Positions 8,721 to 17,188 of a stretch of DNA of 32,354 bases are shown one piece after another (within the stretch, counting starts at the first letter, position 1; every line of letters begins with the position of its first letter). The translations under genes and the position numbers were made by a program. Below the pieces are notes generated by a model. It was not told the origin of the DNA and did not search any database. It was given only the letters and a program-made list of their open reading frames with translations. Source of the DNA: JAUILA01 sp964563925 (GTDB taxonomy: Bacteria > Bacteroidota > Bacteroidia > Cytophagales > Cyclobacteriaceae); contig CAZLZD010000049.1 in NCBI GenBank assembly GCA_964563925.1, forward strand, positions 1 to 32,354, in the 5' to 3' direction.

Positions 8721-8754
8721 CCGTGAAGCACATGGTAGTCCATGCACTTCACGG
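8721..8754 (-). promoter_or_regulatory. 15-bp hairpin in the rpoB-rpoC spacer
   Basis: The minus-strand RNA folds into an uninterrupted 15-bp stem, CCGUGAAGUGCAUGG pairing with CCAUGUGCUUCACGG, with a 4-base loop. It contains two adjacent G-U pairs that would be mismatches in the plus-strand RNA. No U-run follows, so it is not a rho-independent terminator. It may be a processing site or an mRNA-stability element between the two subunit genes. Confidence 0.7.
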
Positions 8755-8767
8755 GGAAAATATCTAA

Positions 8768-11700
8768 TTAGTCAAGGGTAATTTCGAGTGCCAGTCCTCT
8801 GAGTTCATGCACGAGAACGTTGAATGACTCAGGAATGTTCGGCTTACGCATATTATCCCCTTTCACGATGGCTTCGTATGCCTTCGCTCTTCCGATCACA
8901 TCATCCGACTTGATGGTAAGGATCTCCTGCAGCACGTGCGATGCACCAAATGCTTCAAGGGCCCAAACCTCCATCTCACCGAATCGCTGACCACCAAACT
9001 GTGCCTTACCACCCAGCGGCTGCTGAGTAATAAGAGAGTAAGGTCCGATCGAACGGGCGTGCATCTTGTCATCCACCAGGTGACCCAGTTTCAGCATGTA
9101 GGCGATACCCACTGTTACCGGCTGGTCGAATCGCTGACCCGTAAGTCCGTCGTACAGGTACGCCCGGCCGTATTCGGGGAGCTTCGCCTCTTTCAGCTCA
9201 TTCGCCACCTCTTCCATGGTCGCTCCGTCAAAAATCGGCGTGGCATAGCGTTTGTCCAGCTTAAGGCCGGCCCAGCCCAATACCGTCTCGTAAATCTGAC
9301 CCAGGTTCATACGCGATGGTACGCCCAGCGGGTTCAGACAGATATCAACCGGTGTTCCGTCTTCCAGGAAAGGCATGTCTTCCTCACGCACGATCCTTGC
9401 CACCACACCTTTATTACCGTGACGGCCTGCCATCTTATCACCTACCTTCAGCTTCCGCTTCTTGGCAATGTACACTTTCGCAAGCTGTACGATGCCGGCA
9501 GGCAGTTCGTCTCCCACTTCCAGGGTAAACCGCTCACGCTTGAAGTCACCGGCAATTTCGTTACGCTTGATATTGTAACTCTTTACCAGCTTCACCACGA
9601 GATCATTCACATGCTCATCGGTTGTCCAGTTATCCAGGATCACATCCGAGATCAGGTTAACCTCTTCGGGCACGTTATAGGTACTCTCGTCCTTGTAAAT
9701 ATTCTTGGCCGGGAACAGGTTCTCCTCAATTACTTTGGAGGTAAATTTCACTCCCTTGGAAACCAGTTCGTCACCAAACTTGTGCTTCAGCCCCTGGCTG
9801 GTTTTGCCATTCAGGAGTTCGGCCATCTTCTCAATCATCTGGGCACGAAGCGCCAGCAGGTCCTTGCTGTATTTTCCTTTAAGGATCTCCACTTCCTTCT
9901 TCGACTTGGCACGCAGCTCTTTGTCTTTTTTAGGACGGGAGAATAGCTTGGTGTCGATAACCACACCGCGCAGTGACGGAGGCGCCTTCATCGACGCATC
10001 TTTCACATCCCCTGCTTTATCACCAAAGATCGCACGCAGCAGTTTTTCTTCCGGGGTCGGATCTGTTTCGCCTTTCGGAGTGATCTTACCGATCAGGATA
10101 TCTCCTTCACGTACTTCCGCACCGATCTGGATGATTCCGTTCTCGTCAAGATGCCTTACTGCTTCCTCGCTCACGTTGGGAATTTCAGAGGTAAGTTCCT
10201 CTTCCCCGCGCTTGGTGTCACGCACTTCCAGTTCAAACTCCTCGATATGAATGGATGTGTAGATATCATCACGAACCACACGTTCCGAGATTACGATCGC
10301 ATCCTCAAAGTTGTACCCCTGCCATGGCATGTAAGCCACCTTCAGGTTTCGTCCGAGGGCCAGCTCTCCATTCTCCGTGGCGTATCCTTCCACCAGGGGT
10401 TCGCCCTTCTTCACCTTCTGCCCTTTTTTCACAATCGGGGTGAGGTTGATGGTCGTGTCCTGGTTGGTCCGGCGGAACTTAATCAGGTTATAGGTTTTTG
10501 AATCCTCGTCAAAGCTGACCAGCAGCTCGTCTTCATTCATCTGATAGCGGATCACAATTTTGTTGGCATCCACAAATTCCACGGTTCCGTCTCCTTCTGC
10601 AAGGATCAGGGCCCTTGAATCAAGCGCTACCCTGCCTTCAAGCCCGGTACCCACAATCGGAGCTTCCGGCTTGAGCAACGGCACCGCCTGGCGCTGCATG
10701 TTGGATCCCATCAGGGCACGGTTGGCATCGTCGTGTTCCAGGAAAGGAATCAGCGAAGCCGCCACCGAAACAATCTGGTTGGGAGCAACGTCCATGTATT
10801 TTACTTCAGCAGGCTCCACGACGGGGAAGTCACCCTCAAAACGGGCTTTTACACGTTCGTTGATAAACTCACCGTTATCCTTCAGCGGGGCATTTGCCTG
10901 TGCAATGTTATGTGTATCCTCTTCCTCAGCGGTCAGGTATTTCACATTACCGGTCATATCCACCTTGCCTTCTTCCACTTCACGGTAAGGGGTCTCAATG
11001 AATCCCATGTGGTTCACCTTGGCGTGAACGCAAAGTGAAGAGATCAGACCGATATTCGGACCTTCCGGGGTTTCAATGGTACAGAGTCGTCCGTAGTGCG
11101 TATAGTGTACGTCACGAACCTCAAAACCTGCACGCTCCCGCGACAGACCGCCTGGTCCGAGGGCCGACATTCTGCGCTTGTGCGTGATCTCGGCCAGCGG
11201 GTTGGTCTGGTCCATGAACTGAGAAAGCTGGTTGGTACCGAAGAATGAATTGATCACCGACGAAAGTGTCCGTGCGTTGATCAGGTCAACCGGCTTGAAA
11301 TCCTCATTATCCCGTACGTTCATTCGCTCCTTGATGGTTCGTGCCATCCGCGCAAGACCTACGCCAAACTGGGCGTAAAGCTGCTCACCCACGGTACGTA
11401 CGCGACGGTTGCTCAGGTGGTCAATATCATCCACCACGGCTTTGGAGTTGATCAGTCCGATCAGGTACTTCACAATGAGAATAATATCCTCGGTGGTCAG
11501 TACGCGCTGGTCGGAAGAGATATCCAGTCCGAGTTTTTTATTGATCCGGTAACGGCCAACCTCTCCAAGATCGTACCGCTTTTCGCTGAAGAACAGGCTC
11601 TGGATAATATCCCGTGCTGTTTGTTCGTCAGGCGCTTCGGTATTACGTAACTGACGGTAAATCTGCTCGACCGCCTCCTTCTCCGAGTTGGAGTTATCCT

Positions 11701-12640
11701 TGGAGAGGGTGTTGAATATGATGGTATAGTCGGTTACGTTCACATCGTCACGATGCAGGATGATCGATTTCGATCCGCTGTCGAAGATGGTTTCAATGTC
11801 ATCTTCCTCGATGATATGATCCCGCTCCAGGAGCACTTCATTACGGTCGATGGAAACCACTTCACCGGTATCTTCATCCACAAAATCTTCTGTCCATGTT
11901 TTAAGGACACGGGCCGCCAGTTTCCGTCCGACTGCCTTTTTGAGATCTTTCTTGGTGGTTTTTACCTCTTCTGAAAGACCGAACAGATCCAGGATATCCT
12001 TATCTGTTCCGTACCCGATGGCACGCAGCAGGGTAGTTACCGGGAATTTTTTCTTACGGTCAATATAGGCATACATCACGTTGTTCACGTCGGTAGCGAA
12101 TTCGATCCATGATCCTTTGAAAGGGATGATACGGGCCGAATACAGCGTAGTACCGTTTGTATGCTTGCTTTGGGCAAAGAATACACCAGGAGATCGGTGG
12201 AGCTGGGAAACGATTACACGTTCTGCCCCGTTGATCACGAAACTTCCCTTTTTGGTCATGTAGGGGATATTGCCCAGGAATACTTCCTGCTCAATGGTTT
12301 CGAAATCCTCGTTATCTTCGTCGTTGCAGGTCAGCTTCAACTTCGCTTTAAGAGGCACCGAGTAGGTAAGCCCCCGGTCTATACACTCATCTACCGAATA
12401 TTTCGGGGGATCTACGATGTAATCGATGAACTCGAGGACAAAGTTTTCCCGCGAATCCGAGATGGGAAAGTTTTCAGAAAATACTTTGAAAAGTCCTTCC
12501 TGTTCCCGTTTTTCGGCAGGCGTTTCCAACTGGAAGAAATCTTTGAAGGACTGCAGTTGAATATCCAGGAAATCGGGATAATCCAGTACCTTCTTGATCG
12601 ATGAGAAATTTATTCTTGGGTTATTTTTCTTGTTAGCCAA
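8768..12640 (-). CDS. rpoB: DNA-directed RNA polymerase subunit beta
   Basis: Second-largest catalytic subunit of RNA polymerase, 1290 residues. The rifampicin pocket is intact and of sensitive type: QLSQFMDQTNP with D477, THKRR with H487 and SALGPGG with S492 (equivalent to D516, H526 and S531 in E. coli). The C-terminal GGKAQFGGQRFGEMEVWALEA block is present. The start codon is TTG at 12640; no in-frame ATG lies between it and the upstream stop, and the following sequence (ANKKNNPRINF) looks like a normal beginning. It is preceded by an attenuator-like hairpin after rplL and followed by rpoC. Confidence 0.97.
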   Translation of the reverse strand: MANKKNNPRINFSSIKKVLDYPDFLDIQLQSFKDFFQLETPAEKREQEGLFKVFSENFPISDSRENFVLEFIDYIVDPPKYSVDECIDRGLTYSVPLKAKLKLTCNDEDNEDFETIEQEVFLGNIPYMTKKGSFVINGAERVIVSQLHRSPGVFFAQSKHTNGTTLYSARIIPFKGSWIEFATDVNNVMYAYIDRKKKFPVTTLLRAIGYGTDKDILDLFGLSEEVKTTKKDLKKAVGRKLAARVLKTWTEDFVDEDTGEVVSIDRNEVLLERDHIIEEDDIETIFDSGSKSIILHRDDVNVTDYTIIFNTLSKDNSNSEKEAVEQIYRQLRNTEAPDEQTARDIIQSLFFSEKRYDLGEVGRYRINKKLGLDISSDQRVLTTEDIILIVKYLIGLINSKAVVDDIDHLSNRRVRTVGEQLYAQFGVGLARMARTIKERMNVRDNEDFKPVDLINARTLSSVINSFFGTNQLSQFMDQTNPLAEITHKRRMSALGPGGLSRERAGFEVRDVHYTHYGRLCTIETPEGPNIGLISSLCVHAKVNHMGFIETPYREVEEGKVDMTGNVKYLTAEEEDTHNIAQANAPLKDNGEFINERVKARFEGDFPVVEPAEVKYMDVAPNQIVSVAASLIPFLEHDDANRALMGSNMQRQAVPLLKPEAPIVGTGLEGRVALDSRALILAEGDGTVEFVDANKIVIRYQMNEDELLVSFDEDSKTYNLIKFRRTNQDTTINLTPIVKKGQKVKKGEPLVEGYATENGELALGRNLKVAYMPWQGYNFEDAIVISERVVRDDIYTSIHIEEFELEVRDTKRGEEELTSEIPNVSEEAVRHLDENGIIQIGAEVREGDILIGKITPKGETDPTPEEKLLRAIFGDKAGDVKDASMKAPPSLRGVVIDTKLFSRPKKDKELRAKSKKEVEILKGKYSKDLLALRAQMIEKMAELLNGKTSQGLKHKFGDELVSKGVKFTSKVIEENLFPAKNIYKDESTYNVPEEVNLISDVILDNWTTDEHVNDLVVKLVKSYNIKRNEIAGDFKRERFTLEVGDELPAGIVQLAKVYIAKKRKLKVGDKMAGRHGNKGVVARIVREEDMPFLEDGTPVDICLNPLGVPSRMNLGQIYETVLGWAGLKLDKRYATPIFDGATMEEVANELKEAKLPEYGRAYLYDGLTGQRFDQPVTVGIAYMLKLGHLVDDKMHARSIGPYSLITQQPLGGKAQFGGQRFGEMEVWALEAFGASHVLQEILTIKSDDVIGRAKAYEAIVKGDNMRKPNIPESFNVLVHELRGLALEITLD

Positions 12641-12730
12641 AGCCTTATAAATTTAGATTACAAGATGATGTAAAGCTTCCGTGTTTTTTGCAGGCCACGG
12701 GGCCCGGAATTTTGTGTATCCACAAACAGG

Positions 12731-12768
12731 AAAAGACCCCCATCCCGACTGCTGTCGGGACCAGGGGC
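12731..12768 (-). terminator. attenuator-like hairpin between rplL and rpoB
   Basis: In the 164-base rplL-rpoB spacer, the minus-strand RNA forms a TCCCGAC/GTCGGGA stem with an AGCA loop, extended by CCCC/GGGG outer pairing, and followed by CUUUUCC. It starts about 37 bases after the rplL stop. E. coli has a partial terminator at the same operon position that lowers rpoBC expression relative to the L10-L12 genes. A similar role is inferred here. Confidence 0.6.
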
Positions 12769-12804
12769 CTAACTCTTGTTAGACGAGCGCTGTCGCCAAG
12801 GCGG

Positions 12805-13185
12805 CTATTTCAACTCCACTTCTGCCCCAGCTTCTTCAAGCTGCTTCTTGAGGCCTTCTGCTTCATCTTTGGCTACACCTTCTTTGATTGCTTTCGGTGC
12901 GCTGTCTACGATTTCTTTTGCTTCTTTCAATCCGAGTCCGGTAAGTTCTTTTACCAGTTTCACCACTGCAAGCTTAGCGCCTCCGGGTGCTTTCAGGATT
13001 ACGTCGAACTCCGTCTGCTCTGCAGCGGCTTCGCCACCGTCGCCACCTGCAGGTCCGGCTACAGCTACTGCTGCAGCTGCAGCAGGCTCGATACCATGTT
13101 CCTCTTTCAGGTAAGCGGCAAGTTCATTTACTTCTTTAACTGTAAGTTCAACGAGTTGATCTCCAAGTGCTTTAACGTCTGCCAT
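12805..13185 (-). CDS. rplL: 50S ribosomal protein L7/L12
   Basis: Stalk protein that recruits translation factors to the ribosome; it binds L10 as dimers. The 126-residue product has the three expected parts: an N-terminal dimerisation helix pair (to about residue 33), an Ala/Gly-rich flexible hinge (about 35-55), and the globular C-terminal domain beginning with TEFDVILKAPGGAKLAVVK. The conserved GLKEAKEIVDSAP helix is intact. It follows rplJ by 38 bases and is separated from rpoB by a hairpin. Confidence 0.98.
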   Translation of the reverse strand: MADVKALGDQLVELTVKEVNELAAYLKEEHGIEPAAAAAVAVAGPAGGDGGEAAAEQTEFDVILKAPGGAKLAVVKLVKELTGLGLKEAKEIVDSAPKAIKEGVAKDEAEGLKKQLEEAGAEVELK

Positions 13186-13223
13186 TTTTACTTTAATTTA
13201 TCGATTGTTCTTTTAATACTTAC

Positions 13224-13757
13224 TTAATTTTCGCGCTCTTCAAGGGCCTTGATCAAACCGCCCAGGGTATTCTTACCACTTTGCAGGGCAGAAACCACAT
13301 TCTTAGCAGGAGACTGGAGCAATGCCACGATGTCCCCGATAAGTTCGGTTTTAGATTTGAGCTCAGAGAGCATTTTGAGATGTTCCTCACCAAGGAATAC
13401 ATCTGAATCAATGGAAGCAGCCTTTAACAGAGGTTTTTTAGAACCTTGCTTTTTTCTATAGTCGGTGATTGTCTTAGCCGGTAAGTTTGCACCATCTTCA
13501 TTGGTGAAAATGATTCCGGAAAATCCTTTCAGGGCTTCGTCGAGTTGCTCATTGGCCGCACCGACGTTTTCCAGTGCCTTTTTAATCAATGTATTTTTAT
13601 ACACATTGTACTCCACGCCTTTCTCAAAACACATCTTACGAAATGCATTGACCTGCGCTACACTCAGACCAGAAGCATCGGTAATGTAATAGTAGTTCGT
13701 ACTATTGAACTTCTCGGTCAGTTTTTCAATGATCGTTGCTTTTTCTTCCCTGGTCAT
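13224..13757 (-). CDS. rplJ: 50S ribosomal protein L10
   Basis: L10 anchors L7/L12 dimers to the 23S rRNA GTPase centre; the L10-L12 complex is the autogenous repressor of this operon in E. coli. The 177-residue product begins MTREEKATIIEKLTEKF and contains the L10 core (FRKMCFEKGVEYNVYKNTL). It ends with a helical L12-binding tail. Its ATG overlaps the rplA stop by 4 bases (ATGA), implying translational coupling to L1. I did not identify an L10-binding mRNA structure. Confidence 0.97.
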   Translation of the reverse strand: MTREEKATIIEKLTEKFNSTNYYYITDASGLSVAQVNAFRKMCFEKGVEYNVYKNTLIKKALENVGAANEQLDEALKGFSGIIFTNEDGANLPAKTITDYRKKQGSKKPLLKAASIDSDVFLGEEHLKMLSELKSKTELIGDIVALLQSPAKNVVSALQSGKNTLGGLIKALEEREN

Positions 13758-14473
13758 GACTGTACAATTATCGATTTAATTCCTGGAACTGTGTTCTTGT
13801 CGATGGTGATCGACGGACTCATGGTTGAAGAAATATTGATGCTGCGGAAGTAGGCACCTTTTGCTGAAGCAGGCTTCAGTTTACCTATTGTCTGGATCAT
13901 TTCCTTCAGGTTGTCCATAAGTTTCTCACTGGAGAATGACACCTTACCAATACTGGTGTGGATGATCCCAAACTTGTCCACCTTGAAATCGATCTTACCA
14001 GCCTTAATATCTTTTACGGCATTTCCCACATCCATGGTCACCGTGCCTGCCTTCGGGTTAGGCATCAGGCCGCGGGGCCCGAGTACTCGTCCGAGACGAC
14101 CAACCTTGGCCATTACAGTCGGCATGGTGATAATTACATCCACGTCGGTCCATCCGCCTTCTATCTTCTGGATATAATCGTCCAGCCCCACGTAATCGGC
14201 TCCGGCTTCTTTCGCCTCAGCTTCCTTGTCAGGGGTACAAAGTACCAGCACCGTTACATCCTTACCGGTTCCGTGCGGAAGGGTTACCACACCACGTACC
14301 ATCTGGTCGGCTTTCTTCGGATCCACACCCAGACGAATGTCCAGGTCCACCGAAGCATCAAACTTAGTGAAGGAAACTTCCTTTACAAGCTCTGCCGCTT
14401 CTTCCAGAGAGTATTCTTTCGTGCTCTCCACTTTGGCGCGGGCCGCCTTTTGATTTTTTGTCAACTTTCCCAT
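13754..14473 (-). CDS. rplA: 50S ribosomal protein L1
   Basis: L1 stalk protein that binds 23S rRNA near the E site and in many bacteria represses its own operon. The 239-residue product is close to the usual 230-235. It contains the L1 signature around residue 120 (TMPTVMAKVGRLGRVLGPRG followed by LMPNPK) and KIDFKVDKFGIIH. Start ATG is 16 bases after rplK. The stop codon overlaps the rplJ start. Confidence 0.98.
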   Translation of the reverse strand: MGKLTKNQKAARAKVESTKEYSLEEAAELVKEVSFTKFDASVDLDIRLGVDPKKADQMVRGVVTLPHGTGKDVTVLVLCTPDKEAEAKEAGADYVGLDDYIQKIEGGWTDVDVIITMPTVMAKVGRLGRVLGPRGLMPNPKAGTVTMDVGNAVKDIKAGKIDFKVDKFGIIHTSIGKVSFSSEKLMDNLKEMIQTIGKLKPASAKGAYFRSINISSTMSPSITIDKNTVPGIKSIIVQS

Positions 14474-14489
14474 TATGCGTTATGATTTT

Positions 14490-14930
14490 TTACTCCCAGG
14501 GAGCTTTACCTGTCACTCTTACTCCCATGCTTCTGGCCGTGCCAGCTACCATCTTCATGGCAGATTCAATTTTGAAGGCATTCAGGTCAGGCATCTTGGT
14601 TTCGGCAATAGTTTTTACCTGGTCCCAGTTGATGCTTCCCACCTTGTTACGGTTGGGCTCCTGCGATCCCTTTTTCTTCTTTGCGGCTTCGAGGATCATC
14701 ACGGGTGCCGGAGGGGTCTTCACCACGAAGTCAAACGACTTATCGGTGTAGATGGTCACCAGCACAGGAAGTACCTGTCCCATTTTATCCTGGGTCCTCG
14801 CATTGAACTGCTTACAGAAGTCCATGATGTTCAGCCCTTTACTACCCAGAGCCGGACCAACCGGGGGAGAAGGATTTGCCTGTCCGCCCCGCACCTGTAA
14901 TTTCAAATATCCAGAAATTTCCTTAGCCAT
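14490..14930 (-). CDS. rplK: 50S ribosomal protein L11
   Basis: Binds the GTPase-associated centre of 23S rRNA and is required for RelA activation in E. coli. The 146-residue product has the proline-rich N-terminal domain (QANPSPPVGPALGSKGLNIM) that forms the thiostrepton site. Its C-terminal rRNA-binding domain ends with GTARSMGVRVTG. It begins 12 bases after the nusG stop, in the conserved secE-nusG-rplK-rplA order. Confidence 0.98.
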   Translation of the reverse strand: MAKEISGYLKLQVRGGQANPSPPVGPALGSKGLNIMDFCKQFNARTQDKMGQVLPVLVTIYTDKSFDFVVKTPPAPVMILEAAKKKKGSQEPNRNKVGSINWDQVKTIAETKMPDLNAFKIESAMKMVAGTARSMGVRVTGKAPWE

Positions 14931-14942
14931 TATTCTTTATAT

Positions 14943-15500
14943 CTAATCCAATTTTTCTACTTGCATATAGTTCAGTTCCACAGGAGTATTCCTGCCGAAT
15001 ATCTTCACCATCACATTCAGTTTCTTCCGCTCTTCAAATACTTCTTCCACTACGCCACTGAATCCGCTGAAAGGACCATCCATTACTTTAACAGATTCTC
15101 CCACTATATATGGTGTTTCGAGTTTCTCTTCAAACTCGTCAATCTCATCCACCTTGCCGAGGATCCGGTTGATTTCTGACTGCCGCAATGGTACCGGCTC
15201 CTTTGATTGCCCGGCACTGTTGTTTCCCAGAAATCCGATCACCCCGGGAATACTGGTCACCAGGTGGTTGGCCTCGCCGTTGCTCAGATCTGCTGAGACA
15301 AGCACGTAGCCCGGAAAGAAATTTCTTTCCCTCACCCTTTTCTTCCCGTTTCGCATTTCATACACCTTCTCTGAGGGGATAAGCACCTGCGGAATAAAAT
15401 CCTGAAGCCCTTCCCGTTCGATCTCAGTTTCCAGGTATGTCTTTACCTTCTTTTCCTGACCACTGACGACCCTGACCACATACCACTTTAATTCGCTCAT
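14943..15500 (-). CDS. nusG: transcription termination/antitermination protein NusG
   Basis: NusG binds RNA polymerase and couples it to the ribosome or Rho. The 185-residue product has the NGN domain (WYVVRVVSGQEKKVKTYLE at the N-terminus, the NFFPGYVLV strand near residue 60). A C-terminal KOW domain follows (VGESVKVMDGPFSGFSG, then VMVKIFGR). The linker contains the IPGVIGFLGNN segment. It lies 24 bases downstream of secE. There is no long insertion of the kind seen in specialised NusG paralogues, and the context is the housekeeping one. Confidence 0.97.
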   Translation of the reverse strand: MSELKWYVVRVVSGQEKKVKTYLETEIEREGLQDFIPQVLIPSEKVYEMRNGKKRVRERNFFPGYVLVSADLSNGEANHLVTSIPGVIGFLGNNSAGQSKEPVPLRQSEINRILGKVDEIDEFEEKLETPYIVGESVKVMDGPFSGFSGVVEEVFEERKKLNVMVKIFGRNTPVELNYMQVEKLD

Positions 15501-15524
15501 AATCCTTCAGTCAAGTCGTTATTC

Positions 15525-15722
15525 TTATTTTGCAATGTACTGATAGAAATACTCCATCCCGTTCTGGAATGCCAGATCTATCAGACCGATTACCGCTGAA
15601 AATATCAGGGATGCCACCAGGACCAGTACCGAACTCTGCTGGAGCTCCGCAAACTTTGGCCACGTCACCTTATCACGCAATTCGTGATACGACTCCTTAA
15701 TATATGTCAATAATTTCTGCAT
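15525..15722 (-). CDS. secE: preprotein translocase subunit SecE
   Basis: SecE stabilises SecY in the protein-export channel of the inner membrane. The 65-residue product is the short single-span form. An amphipathic N-terminal helix with the conserved ELRDKVTWPKFAEL motif (residues 15-28) is followed by one membrane segment (about 31-50). The frame is open further upstream to a GTG, but that lies inside the tRNA-Trp gene. ATG 15722, 15 bases after the tRNA 3' end and preceded by purine-rich AAAGGAAAACAGG, is therefore the start. Confidence 0.95.
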   Translation of the reverse strand: MQKLLTYIKESYHELRDKVTWPKFAELQQSSVLVLVASLIFSAVIGLIDLAFQNGMEYFYQYIAK

Positions 15723-15737
15723 CCTGTTTTCCTTTAG

Positions 15738-15810
15738 CACGGGTGGAGAGACTCGAACTCCCAGCCAACGGTTTTGGAGACCGCTACTCTACCAATTGAG
15801 CTACACCCGT
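15738..15810 (-). tRNA. tRNA-Trp (CCA)
   Basis: A 73-base cloverleaf with acceptor stem ACGGGTG/CACCCGT and discriminator G. The anticodon loop CTCCAAA gives anticodon CCA, and the T-loop is GTTCGAGTC. The 3' CCA is not encoded. It opens the secE-nusG-rpl-rpo transcript, a common bacterial arrangement. Confidence 0.97.
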
Positions 15811-15870
15811 ATCCGGCTTTTTGCCATGGTTTTCCGCCCCTTCACCTGTACCACCTTTCAAAATGGTTTG

Positions 15871-15878
15871 CAAAGATA
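15871..15878 (-). promoter_or_regulatory. -7 box of the tRNA-Trp-secE-rpo operon promoter
   Basis: Minus-strand TATCTTTG matches TAnnTTTG and lies 61 bases upstream of tRNA-Trp. The -33 region 19 bases further up falls in the T-tract of the tuf terminator and matches TTTG only weakly (TTTC). The upstream operon therefore ends where this promoter begins. Confidence 0.55.
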
Positions 15879-15890
15879 CCGGAAAGTTGT

Positions 15891-15930
15891 AGAAAAAGAA
15901 AGCGTTTCCGAAAAAATCAGAAACGCTTTC
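15891..15930 (-). terminator. terminator of the tRNA-tuf operon
   Basis: A perfect 11-bp stem, GAAAGCGTTTC/GAAACGCTTTC (15898-15930), is followed on the minus strand by TTTTTCT. It begins 16 bases after the tuf stop codon. Confidence 0.9.
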
Positions 15931-15946
15931 GCTTATCTCTAATCGA

Positions 15947-17134
15947 TTAGTCGAGGATTTCAGTTACCTGTCCTGATCCTACAGTCCGGCCACCCTCACG
16001 GATAGCGAAACGAAGACCTTTTTCCATCGCGATCTTGTTGATCAGTTCGACGGTAATTGACACGTTGTCACCAGGCATAACCATCTCTACTCCGTCCGGA
16101 AGCATGATCTCACCGGTAACGTCTGTCGTACGGAAGTAGAACTGAGGACGATACTTGTTGAAGAATGGAGTGTGACGTCCGCCTTCTTCTTTTGAAAGTA
16201 CGTAAACCTCTGCTTTGAATTTCTGGTGAGGTGTAACCGAACCAGGCTTACAGATTACCATTCCACGCTTGATGTCTGCTTTCTCAATACCACGGAGAAG
16301 AAGACCCACGTTGTCACCAGCTTCGCCGCGATCGAGGATCTTACGGAACATTTCCACACCGGTTACAGTCGATTTAAGGTTTTCAGCTCCCATACCAAGG
16401 ATCTCTACAGGATCACCGGAGTTGATGATTCCACGCTCGATACGACCGGTAGCTACTGTACCACGGCCGGTGATCGAGAATACGTCCTCTACAGGCATCA
16501 GGAAGTCTTTGTCAATCAGACGCTCGGGAAGGGGAATGTACTCATCCACAGCCTTCATCAGCTCTTCCACTTTTTCAACCCACTTAGGCTCGCCGTTCAG
16601 CGCACCCAGTGCAGATCCCTGAATAACAGGAATGTCATCACCAGGGAAGTCATAGTCAGAAAGAAGCTCACGGATTTCCATCTCTACCAGCTCGAGCAGT
16701 TCAGGGTCATCCACAAGGTCCACCTTGTTCATGAATACCACCAGGGCAGGAACACCTACCTGACGAGACAACAGGATGTGCTCGCGCGTCTGGGGCATCG
16801 GGCCGTCTGTTGCAGCCACCACGATGATGGCACCGTCCATCTGCGCCGCACCAGTAACCATGTTCTTAACATAGTCAGCGTGACCCGGACAGTCTACGTG
16901 TGCGTAGTGACGGTTCTCAGTTGCATATTCAATGTGAGAAGTGTTGATTGTAATACCCCTTTCTTTTTCCTCCGGAGCGTTATCGATAGACGAGAAGTCC
17001 CGCATATCAGCAAAACCCTTTTCTGAAAGTACCTTTGAGATAGCTGCAGTCAAAGTAGTTTTACCGTGGTCAACGTGACCAATGGTTCCGATATTCACGT
17101 GGGGTTTTGAACGGTCGAAAGTTGCTTTAGCCAT
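15947..17134 (-). CDS. tuf: translation elongation factor Tu
   Basis: EF-Tu delivers aminoacyl-tRNA to the ribosome. The 395-residue product is full length, with GHVDHGKT at 19-26, RGITINTSHIEY in switch I, DCPGH at 81-85, NKVD at 136-139, and the C-terminal domains ending AIREGGRTVGSGQVTEILD. It is the only protein gene of a tRNA-Tyr/Gly/Thr operon on the minus strand, comparable to E. coli tufB, and is not in the str operon. The leader between the last tRNA and the ATG is about 200 bases and highly structured. Confidence 0.98.
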   Translation of the reverse strand: MAKATFDRSKPHVNIGTIGHVDHGKTTLTAAISKVLSEKGFADMRDFSSIDNAPEEKERGITINTSHIEYATENRHYAHVDCPGHADYVKNMVTGAAQMDGAIIVVAATDGPMPQTREHILLSRQVGVPALVVFMNKVDLVDDPELLELVEMEIRELLSDYDFPGDDIPVIQGSALGALNGEPKWVEKVEELMKAVDEYIPLPERLIDKDFLMPVEDVFSITGRGTVATGRIERGIINSGDPVEILGMGAENLKSTVTGVEMFRKILDRGEAGDNVGLLLRGIEKADIKRGMVICKPGSVTPHQKFKAEVYVLSKEEGGRHTPFFNKYRPQFYFRTTDVTGEIMLPDGVEMVMPGDNVSITVELINKIAMEKGLRFAIREGGRTVGSGQVTEILD

Positions 17135-17188
17135 ATTTGAAAATCCCTATTTTAGTTTAAAATTAAATTCGTTTGTTTCGTTTCGTAT

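Noticed and set aside
8699..8752. N-terminal extension of rpoC to an upstream ATG
   Set aside because: The extra 18 residues would be encoded by the 15-bp hairpin and do not resemble known beta' N-termini; ATG 8698 gives the usual start.
8936..9946. 336-codon plus-strand open frame
   Set aside because: It lies entirely antisense to the conserved rpoB coding region and resembles no protein family; it is a shadow of rpoB codon use.
3517..12640. Antibiotic-resistance substitutions in rpsL or rpoB
   Set aside because: S12 K43 and the RpoB residues equivalent to D516, H526 and S531 are all of the sensitive, wild-type kind.
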